A DNA stretch of 15,985 nucleotides, taken from NCBI GenBank assembly GCA_900549995.1, contig URQQ01000088.1, positions 1 to 15,985 of the forward strand. The letters run 5' to 3'. This DNA is from an uncultured Lachnospiraceae bacterium. Lineage in GTDB: Bacteria; Bacillota; Clostridia; Lachnospirales; Lachnospiraceae. Below the pieces are notes generated by a model. It did not search any database, was not told where the DNA came from, and saw only the letters and a program-made list of their open reading frames with translations. Position numbers and translations under genes: made by a program. The stretch's first letter is position 1, and every line of letters begins with the position of its first letter. This document shows positions 1-4,295 of the stretch, one piece after another.

Positions 1-202
1 GACCCTGCTGCGCCTGCATTGCTGCCATCTGCTCTGGCGTACAAAGCTGGCCCTGTTGATTCTGCATTGCTGCTAACTGCTCAGGCGTGCAAAGCTGGCC
101 CTGCTGGTTCTGCATTGCTGCCATTTGTTCTGGCGTGCAAAGCTGGCCCTGCTGGTTCTGCATTGCTGCCATCTGCTCTGGGGTACAAAGCTGGCCCTGC
201 TG
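1..202 (-). repeat. 48-bp coding tandem repeat, at least 4 copies
   Basis: Copies lie at 155-202, 107-154, 59-106 and 11-58, with a fifth beginning at 10. Each encodes 16 residues of the form QQGQLC-TPEQMAAMQN. Copy 3 changes one Met to Leu and copy 4 ends in Ala instead of Asn. The other differences I see are synonymous (TGT/TGC, ACC/ACG, GAG/GAA, CAG/CAA). The period is a multiple of 3, so copy-number slippage would change tail length without breaking the frame. The true copy number is unknown because the array is cut by the window edge. Confidence 0.93.
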
Positions 203-535
203 TGGTACCGGTGAAGCCGCTGGTGCAGCTGATGCTGTTGGAGCTGTTGGTGCAGCCGGTGCTTTTCCAGCCATTTCTTTTGTTACAATAGCTTCCGGAA
301 CGTACATTGGCTGTGTTTCCTCAAGATATTCACTCAGTTCTCCAAAAGTAGGCTCTGTAAATACTTTCATCATTTCCAGTTTGATTCCTTTTTGTAATAA
401 CCAGGTTACAATCTGGACTCCTTTGATAGAATCTCCTCCCATTTCGAAGAAATCATCCTCATCTTTTACTTCTTCTACCTGAAATACTTCCTTCCAGGCT
501 TGCTCAAATAGCTCTTTCATTTGATTTTTGTCCAT
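1..535 (-). CDS. Peptidyl-carrier-domain protein with a 16-residue tandem-repeat tail (partial, runs off left edge)
   Basis: An open frame runs from the ATG at 535 to the left edge (178 residues seen). Residues 1-80 are a phosphopantetheine carrier domain. The motif FFEMGGDSIKGVQ has the attachment serine at about residue 37, and the 'LFEQAWKEVF' start and 'FTEPTFGELSEYL' end are typical of NRPS carrier domains. An Ala/Pro/Thr linker follows (about 90-111). After it come repeats of QQGQLCTPEQMAAMQN, four full copies plus the start of a fifth, each with one cysteine. The ribosome site AAGGAGG (544-550) lies 8 bases before the ATG. The gene follows the phosphopantetheinyl transferase by 47 bases, so its activating enzyme is probably co-expressed. 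The domain would tether a thioester intermediate. The tail may be a disordered linker or docking region, or part of a longer protein. I do not recognise the repeat family. Two plus-strand frames over this region are shadows. Confidence 0.85.
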   Translation of the reverse strand, partial: MDKNQMKELFEQAWKEVFQVEEVKDEDDFFEMGGDSIKGVQIVTWLLQKGIKLEMMKVFTEPTFGELSEYLEETQPMYVPEAIVTKEMAGKAPAAPTAPTASAAPAASPVPQQGQLCTPEQMAAMQNQQGQLCTPEQMAAMQNQQGQLCTPEQLAAMQNQQGQLCTPEQMAAMQAQQG

Positions 536-582
536 TTTTAATGCCTCCTTGTTTAATAATGTATTTTATAGATCATTCACCC

Positions 583-1257
583 TCACTTTATATGAGAAGA
601 TGATATAATCTGTGATACTTGAACACGGTTCATCTGTGTAGATATATCGGTTTCTGCACACACCGAGACATGATGCCCCGGCAGCCCAAATTCCCGAAAG
701 TATAAATGTTCCATCTGTTCTTCCTTTTTCAGTGTGATCACTTTTGTATCCTTTTTCATTAAAAATTTTGTGAATCCATTGTCATTCGGAGATTTGCTCA
801 TAATTTCCCCCGGGATAATACAAAATGAATCCAGCGGTATAGACAATCCCATTCCCCGCATTTTGATATAGCTCTCTTTTAACGTCCACAGACGATTGAA
901 GCCTTCCTGTCTGTCTTTTGTTTCAGACAGCCACTGATATTCTTTCTCTGCGAACCATTTTTCTGCTATATCGAAATTATCTTTTTTATTATTTTCTACA
1001 TCAATTCCTACCTGGGCGTCTCCCACTGCGCAGACAATATAATTACCACTATGGGAAAGATTAAATTTCAGATTCTGATCTTCTTTTAATTCAGGTTTCC
1101 CATATAGATTTTCATGTAATTCAAAATCAGAAACTCCATATTGCCGAAGAACATAATAAAGGAGTCCCCCAGCACCTATACATAGACATCTGTCACTGTT
1201 TTTCAGATACTTTGCTGCCTTTAATTTACGCTCTTTCCACGGGAGAATATCCGCCAC
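583..1257 (-). CDS. Sfp-type 4'-phosphopantetheinyl transferase, 5' end apparently frameshifted
   Basis: This enzyme would move 4'-phosphopantetheine from CoA onto the serine of carrier domains, most simply the carrier proteins on either side. Family motifs are clear: 'FNLSHSG' (about residues 64-70), 'VGIDVE' with metal-binding Asp/Glu (about 83-88), and 'WTLKESYIKMRGMGLSIPL' (about 124-142) with the W-x-x-K-E-x-Y-x-K signature. The only in-frame start is GTG at 1257. It lacks a ribosome site and leaves about 7 residues before the conserved PWKERKLKAAKYL helix, where Sfp relatives have about 20 more. The frame stays open upstream (…SEFFFASEELKKDDIYTKVA…) back to a TGA near 1329, crossing a run of nine T. 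One extra T would join it to the ATG at 1316 and restore a normal N-terminus. A strong AAGGAGG sits at 1332-1338. The gene is therefore either phase-variable, recently broken, or carries a sequencing error. Confidence 0.85.
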   Translation of the reverse strand: MADILPWKERKLKAAKYLKNSDRCLCIGAGGLLYYVLRQYGVSDFELHENLYGKPELKEDQNLKFNLSHSGNYIVCAVGDAQVGIDVENNKKDNFDIAEKWFAEKEYQWLSETKDRQEGFNRLWTLKESYIKMRGMGLSIPLDSFCIIPGEIMSKSPNDNGFTKFLMKKDTKVITLKKEEQMEHLYFREFGLPGHHVSVCAETDISTQMNRVQVSQIISSSHIK

Positions 1258-1296
1258 CTTTGTATAAATATCATCTTTCTTCAGTTCTTCTGATGC

Positions 1297-1305
1297 AAAA
1301 AAAAA
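1297..1305 (-). repeat. T9 homopolymer in the 5' coding region of the transferase
   Basis: Nine A on the plus strand read as nine T in the transferase mRNA. The ATG at 1316 is 59 bases from the GTG at 1257, so it is out of frame. With ten T it becomes in frame and adds about 20 family-like residues. Upstream ATG 1330 opens only a five-codon frame whose TGA overlaps ATG 1316 (ATGA), and the AAGGAGG at 1332-1338 is only one base from ATG 1330. Slippage at this run is a plausible on/off switch, but a sequencing artefact cannot be excluded. Confidence 0.6.
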
Positions 1306-1390
1306 TTCTGAATCATATCTTTTCTGTCATTCCTCCTTGATGAATTCGTCTGATCATTTACTCTTCTTTTTTTATGAAGCTTACTTAATA

Positions 1391-1452
1391 AGTATATCAT
1401 GTCACAAATAATTGATGCTTTCCGTTCACGTCATCAGCCCCTACCATTCACG
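1391..1452 (-). promoter_or_regulatory. Candidate LytTR-regulated promoter upstream of the transferase
   Basis: Two 9-bp near-identical direct repeats, CCGTTCACG (1422-1430) and CCATTCACG (1444-1452) on the plus strand, are 22 bp apart start to start. LytTR response regulators bind paired sites with this two-helical-turn spacing. Leftward, a TATACT -10 (1391-1396) lies 25 bases from the near repeat. There is no good -35 in the expected place, as at activator-dependent promoters. It would start transcription about 45 bases before the transferase ribosome site. Caution: read as known AgrA/PlnC boxes (xxCGTTxAx), the repeats point right, toward a TACAAT at 1479-1484 that has no gene behind it except antisense of the regulator. 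The direction is therefore not settled. Confidence 0.5.
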
Positions 1453-1537
1453 ACTTGCCGTATGATTTCATTCTTCCGTACAATTCAGATACAAAGGCAG
1501 AAAATATATCTTTTCACACTGTCCATTTTAAATTTTT

Positions 1538-2257
1538 TTAAGATTCTTTTTCAAACTGCATTCTCTTGAAAATGTAATCGTCATACATTTTATTGATCTT
1601 GGCCCTTTCTTTTCTGCTTAACAGTACAGTCTGTCCATTTCGAAGAACACACTGTTCATACTGCATCCACTCAATAAATTCCATATTTACAATAATTCCC
1701 CGCTGCAGCTGAATAAAAGAGCTGTCCAGCTTCAATAATATTTTGGATAATACTTCGCGTGTTTTGATACTTCGTCCATTAAATAAGCGAATTTCTATGG
1801 TATGATCACAGCTGGTAATCATTGCCACTTCATCAAAATACAACATCTGTTTACTATATCCGACTTTCACAGAAAAACATGGACGCACTCTGGACTGAAT
1901 CCTTTGTATACGCTGGAAAACTTCTCGTATCTGTTCCTTACTGACAGGTTTCACAAGATAATGCAGTGCCTCAAGCGAAAATGCTTCCACGGCATGTTGT
2001 GTACTGGTTGTGATAAACACAATGTTGGTTTCCGGTGATATTTGCTGCATTTTTTTTGCAATATCAATGCCATTTCCCCCAGGCATATAGATATCTAAAA
2101 AAACAACTGTAAAATGAGGAACCTGTTGTGCCGCATCTAAAAACGCGGTACCATCCGTAAAGATTTCAGCGGTCCTGTTGTCCGGATGACAATTTTGAAT
2201 TGATTCAAGAAGTCCGGCACATTCCTGTTTATCATCATCACATATGGCAATTCTCAT
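1538..2257 (-). CDS. LytTR-family response regulator
   Basis: This is a two-component regulator of 239 residues. Residues 1-120 form a receiver domain with the acidic pocket 'CDDD' (6-9), phospho-acceptor Asp55 in FLDIYMP and the conserved Lys103 in LVKPV. Residues about 130-235 form a LytTR DNA-binding domain ('FIQLQRGIIVNMEFIEWM', then 'VLLSRK'). The AgrA/VirR/ComE class binds paired direct repeats and usually activates peptide, bacteriocin or virulence genes. The start is ATG at 2257, preceded by GGGAGAAAGGGAGA. It lies 83 bases after the acyl carrier gene and upstream of the transferase, so it probably belongs to the same carrier-protein operon and may act on the repeats at 1422-1452. No kinase is adjacent. 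The nearest one (4296-6212) already faces another LytTR regulator, so its partner is unknown. Confidence 0.92.
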   Translation of the reverse strand: MRIAICDDDKQECAGLLESIQNCHPDNRTAEIFTDGTAFLDAAQQVPHFTVVFLDIYMPGGNGIDIAKKMQQISPETNIVFITTSTQHAVEAFSLEALHYLVKPVSKEQIREVFQRIQRIQSRVRPCFSVKVGYSKQMLYFDEVAMITSCDHTIEIRLFNGRSIKTREVLSKILLKLDSSFIQLQRGIIVNMEFIEWMQYEQCVLRNGQTVLLSRKERAKINKMYDDYIFKRMQFEKES

Positions 2258-2340
2258 CTATTCTCCCTTTCTCCCACTTTTGATTTTTAGCCGAACTTAA
2301 ACTTTCTCATAAACCTATCTCTTTATAATTGCTGCATTAC

Positions 2341-2568
2341 TTATTCACAAAGCGTTTCCAACAGGAAGACAACATCCCCTATACTGTGTAATTTCGAAAT
2401 TTTTCTATCTGGAATCACTACATCAAAAGTCTCTTCAAAAGCAATGATAAGCTCCACCATGTGCAGTGAATTTAATCCCAATTGTGCAACTAATTCACTT
2501 TCCATACTCATCTCTTCCGGATCAACCATCGTATAATTTTTCAAAATATTTACAACTTCTTCAAACAT
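2341..2568 (-). CDS. Acyl carrier protein (free-standing)
   Basis: This 75-residue protein has the size and four-helix pattern of an acyl carrier protein. The phosphopantetheine serine is Ser34 in LGLNSLHMVEL; most AcpP proteins have Asp-Ser-Leu here, but this one has Asn-Ser-Leu. It continues with 'IIAFEETFDVVIPD' and ends in 'IGDVVFLLE', as in the family. GGCGGA about 10 bases before the ATG at 2568 could be the ribosome site. It is the first gene downstream (leftward) of the invertible element at 2705-2918. Clustering with a transferase and a second carrier protein, and not with fab genes, suggests a specialised pathway (lipid tailoring or starter-unit loading), not housekeeping fatty acid synthesis. 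This is inferred from context only. Confidence 0.88.
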   Translation of the reverse strand: MFEEVVNILKNYTMVDPEEMSMESELVAQLGLNSLHMVELIIAFEETFDVVIPDRKISKLHSIGDVVFLLETLCE

Positions 2569-2704
2569 ACATTCATTCCGCCTTTCACATGTTGATATTT
2601 ACTTTTTTAATTTTTTTATCCTATGCGATTCTCACAGCCAATAAGTTCTTTACTTGTATGAATCAATACCCAGAGATCAAATTCACCCTAAGGTTGGTTC
2701 AGTT

Positions 2705-2732
2705 TACAACATAAGAATAGTTATGTTGTAAA
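2705..2732 (+). repeat. Left inverted repeat / crossover site of the inverton
   Basis: These 28 bases are the exact reverse complement of 2891-2918; the match stops at both ends. The internal structure is a 10-bp arm TACAACATAA (2705-2714), a core GAATAG (2715-2720) and a 10-bp arm TTATGTTGTA (2721-2730), plus AA. Palindromic arms around a short asymmetric core are what tyrosine recombinases use. The asymmetric core gives the site a direction, so recombination between the two copies should invert and not delete. Confidence 0.93.
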
Positions 2733-2789
2733 TTTAATGCTCTTTTTTTTACGTCTGACATTTAATAACACAAAAGAGAAACCATGCAA

Positions 2790-2818
2790 TTGACATAGGT
2801 ACTTTTTAGGTGTAAATT
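2790..2818 (+). promoter_or_regulatory. Promoter inside the inverton, pointing right in this orientation
   Basis: A perfect -35 TTGACA (2790-2795), a 17-base spacer and a -10 TAAATT (2813-2818, four of six consensus bases). It is the best sigma-A-like promoter in the 158-bp interior. The minus strand has a TATAAT (2838-2843) without a matching -35 and a weaker TTGCAT-16-TATTAA, so some residual leftward activity cannot be ruled out. Confidence 0.7.
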
Positions 2819-2890
2819 AAATATAGATTTATCCCGAATTATATGTATTTAAGCTGATATGCATATATCTGGCCATATCGTTTCTTAACT

Positions 2891-2918
2891 TTTACAACAT
2901 AACTATTCTTATGTTGTA
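2891..2918 (-). repeat. Right inverted repeat / crossover site of the inverton
   Basis: Exact 28-bp reverse complement of 2705-2732, with the core read here as CTATTC (2903-2908). It lies 28 bp downstream of the recombinase stop codon, so the recombinase gene itself is outside the inverting segment and its orientation stays fixed. Confidence 0.93.
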
Positions 2919-2946
2919 TTTTTTTGCTTTTAGAAATGCTGTCTCC

Positions 2947-3804
2947 TTACATTAACAGTTCCATATTCTCAATTTCCTTTTTATAATGACGGCTGGAACT
3001 GGCTGTATAGATACGGGTCGTATCAAGACTGCTATGTCCCAACAGATCTGCCAGTCCCGTCAGATCTTTGGTCTGTTTATAAAATAAACGTGCAAAAAGA
3101 TGCCTCAAATTATGCGGAAATATTTTCTCCCCGGCCACGTTTGCCGACTCCTTCAACGCTTTCATCTCACGCCAGAAATTGCTCCTGTTTTTTGGCCTGC
3201 CGTTTCTGGTAATGAAGATGTGACCCCTTTTAATTTCTTGTTTCACTGCATAATACAAAAGTTTTCTCCGCAGACTGTCGCTTAGAAGAATTGTCCTGTG
3301 TTTCCCTTTGTTGACGATTTCCACGAATCCTTTTTTCACATTCTCTACCGTAAAATAAGCAAGTTCACTGATTCTTGCACCGGTAACCGCAAGCGTCTCT
3401 ATCCCCATGGCAAGCTGCTCACTTTTTTCCCTGGCCGCTGAAAGAAGACGCTTATATTCCTCTTTTGACATCTCTTTCCCATCAGCAAGGAAGGTCTGTG
3501 ACTGGATTTTAATCCGTTTTACTTTCAGGCTGCTGGCCCCCAGAAACTCAAGCATCTGATTCAATGACGCCAGCATAGAATTGACACTGGCCGGCGCATA
3601 ATTTTTACATAGCCATTCCTTATATTCCATAATTTTGGGCTTGTCTACCCAGTAATCCATATCCAGATAAGATAAAAAAGTTTTGACGTCTGTCATATAT
3701 TTTTCAATCGTAGACGCCGCTTTCTCCCGTTCATACAGATACCCCCGAAATTCCACAATTATTTGCTCTGGCTGCAATTTCAATGATTGTTTTTGTGCAC
3801 TCAT
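2947..3804 (-). CDS. Tyrosine-type site-specific recombinase (probable DNA invertase)
   Basis: This 285-residue protein is the usual length of XerC/D-like and invertase-type tyrosine recombinases. Residues about 10-100 are the SAM-like core-binding domain ('YLYEREKAASTIEKYMTDVKTF'). Residues about 115-285 are catalytic and keep every active-site residue: Arg144 (TGARISEL), Lys166 (NKGKHR), His231 and Arg234 (HNLRH), His257 (LLGHSSLDTT) and nucleophile Tyr266 (RIY). The ATG at 3804 is preceded by GAGGAGG with 8 bases of spacing. The gene ends 28 bp from one of two matching inverted repeats with arm-core-arm structure, so its likely job is to invert the 2705-2918 segment. It has no phage or transposon genes around it, which argues against a prophage integrase. 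The intact active site suggests it still works. Confidence 0.9.
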   Translation of the reverse strand: MSAQKQSLKLQPEQIIVEFRGYLYEREKAASTIEKYMTDVKTFLSYLDMDYWVDKPKIMEYKEWLCKNYAPASVNSMLASLNQMLEFLGASSLKVKRIKIQSQTFLADGKEMSKEEYKRLLSAAREKSEQLAMGIETLAVTGARISELAYFTVENVKKGFVEIVNKGKHRTILLSDSLRRKLLYYAVKQEIKRGHIFITRNGRPKNRSNFWREMKALKESANVAGEKIFPHNLRHLFARLFYKQTKDLTGLADLLGHSSLDTTRIYTASSSRHYKKEIENMELLM

Positions 3805-3979
3805 TACGTATTCCTCCTCAGATTAGTAAGTTATGTGTCTCTACGTACTGCAGTAAAGCCACTTACATGACTGCAAAAATCTACACTGATAGTTTTTCCC
3901 CTTTTTAAATTCATAACCATGGAATTTTACATAAAAAAGCTTTAAGTCCAATCACCAGCCTTTCTGATTTAAGATACGT

Positions 3980-4013
3980 AAAACCAGGATGCATGGATCA
4001 GCGCCCTGGTTTT
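3980..4013 (-). terminator. Hairpin with A/T flanks, possible bidirectional terminator
   Basis: AAAACCAGG (3980-3988) pairs perfectly with CCTGGTTTT (4005-4013) across a 16-base loop. The U tract is only four bases and is part of the stem, so it is a weak terminator at best. It could end a leftward transcript from the 4146 promoter, giving an RNA of about 160 bases, or stop the rightward transcript from the inverton. Confidence 0.4.
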
Positions 4014-4031
4014 CATTACATTGTGCGTATT

Positions 4032-4085
4032 CATTTTTAAATTACAGGATAATCACTGCATTTTTAAATTACAGGATAATCACTG
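4032..4085. repeat. Perfect 27-bp tandem duplication
   Basis: The 27-base unit beginning CATTTTTAAATT and ending ATCACTG occurs at 4032-4058 and again, without any difference, at 4059-4085. Identity implies a recent duplication or a constrained element. It is non-coding on both strands and would lie in the leader of a leftward transcript starting near 4139. Confidence 0.9.
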
Positions 4086-4145
4086 CTGCATCCGGGGTTT
4101 TATAATATTCTTCAGAATTCTATACACAATGCACTTTATTTTCGT

Positions 4146-4174
4146 ATTATAGTAAAATTTTCCAGTAATTTCAG
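4146..4174 (-). promoter_or_regulatory. Candidate leftward promoter next to LytTR boxes
   Basis: A perfect -10 TATAAT on the minus strand (4146-4151) has a poor -35 (CTGAAA, 4169-4174) at 17 bases. The LytTR boxes end just upstream of that weak -35, the expected layout for an activator-dependent promoter. Transcription would begin near 4139 and run toward the recombinase, whose start is about 335 bases further on. Confidence 0.45.
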
Positions 4175-4181
4175 CATTTCT

Positions 4182-4214
4182 GCAAAACTGGGCGAAAAAA
4201 CGGCAAAACTGGGC
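4182..4214 (-). promoter_or_regulatory. Paired LytTR (VirR/AgrA-like) binding boxes
   Basis: The 12-base sequence GCAAAACTGGGC occurs exactly twice, at 4182-4193 and 4203-4214, 21 bp apart start to start. On the minus strand each reads GCCCAGTTTTGC, close to the VirR box core CCAGTTNTNC. Exact repetition at two helical turns strongly suggests a LytTR dimer site. Candidate regulators are the products of 6209-6922 and 1538-2257. The boxes lie between a leftward and a rightward promoter and could control either. Confidence 0.65.
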
Positions 4215-4234
4215 AGCCGGTTTCTCTGGCTGCA

Positions 4235-4264
4235 TTGACATCTGCCAAATACTCCTGCTACACT
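4235..4264 (+). promoter_or_regulatory. Promoter for the histidine kinase gene
   Basis: A perfect -35 TTGACA (4235-4240), an 18-base spacer and a -10 TACACT (4259-4264). It would give a short leader of about 25 bases before ATG 4296, which has GGAGG at 4283-4287. The LytTR boxes end 20 bases upstream of the -35. Confidence 0.6.
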
Positions 4265-4295
4265 AAAAGAATATTTTTGATTGGAGGTCTGAAAC

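Larger units (their letters stand above)
2705..2918. mobile_element. Invertible DNA element (phase-variable promoter)
   Basis: An exact 28-bp inverted repeat pair bounds 158 bp of unique AT-rich DNA holding a promoter. The tyrosine recombinase gene ends 28 bp to the right and the acyl carrier gene starts 137 bp to the left. This is the standard layout of a promoter inverton: recombinase, two inverted crossover sites, a promoter between them and an operon on one side. In the orientation shown the promoter points right, toward the 3' end of the recombinase, so the carrier operon should be off. After inversion the -35 and -10 would fall near 2828-2833 and 2805-2810 on the minus strand, reading into the acyl carrier gene with a leader of roughly 230 bases. 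Confidence 0.85.
3805..4295. other. Intergenic region between recombinase and histidine kinase
   Basis: These 491 bases hold no convincing gene. From left to right: the recombinase ribosome site, a hairpin (3980-4013), a perfect 27-bp tandem duplication (4032-4085), a leftward candidate promoter (4146-4174), paired LytTR-type boxes (4182-4214) and the kinase promoter (4235-4264). The arrangement of divergent promoters around LytTR boxes resembles the agr P2/P3 region. The only short minus-strand frame, 21 codons near 3970-4040, has no ribosome site. Confidence 0.6.

Noticed and set aside
87..482. 131-residue plus-strand open frame with a Cys/Trp-rich repeat
   Set aside because: It is the complement of the carrier-protein gene; its repeats come from the 48-bp coding repeats. 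The minus frame has the carrier motif and a strong ribosome site.
2466..2714. 82-residue plus-strand frame over the acyl carrier gene and into the inverton
   Set aside because: Antisense to a clear acyl carrier protein and without a ribosome site; a shadow frame.
2947..3804. Prophage or conjugative-element integrase
   Set aside because: No phage, plasmid or tRNA attachment features nearby; the adjacent paired inverted sites explain it better as a DNA invertase.
3970..4040. 21-codon minus-strand frame, considered as an agrD-like signal peptide
   Set aside because: No ribosome site, no cysteine or AgrD-like charged tail, and no agrB nearby.
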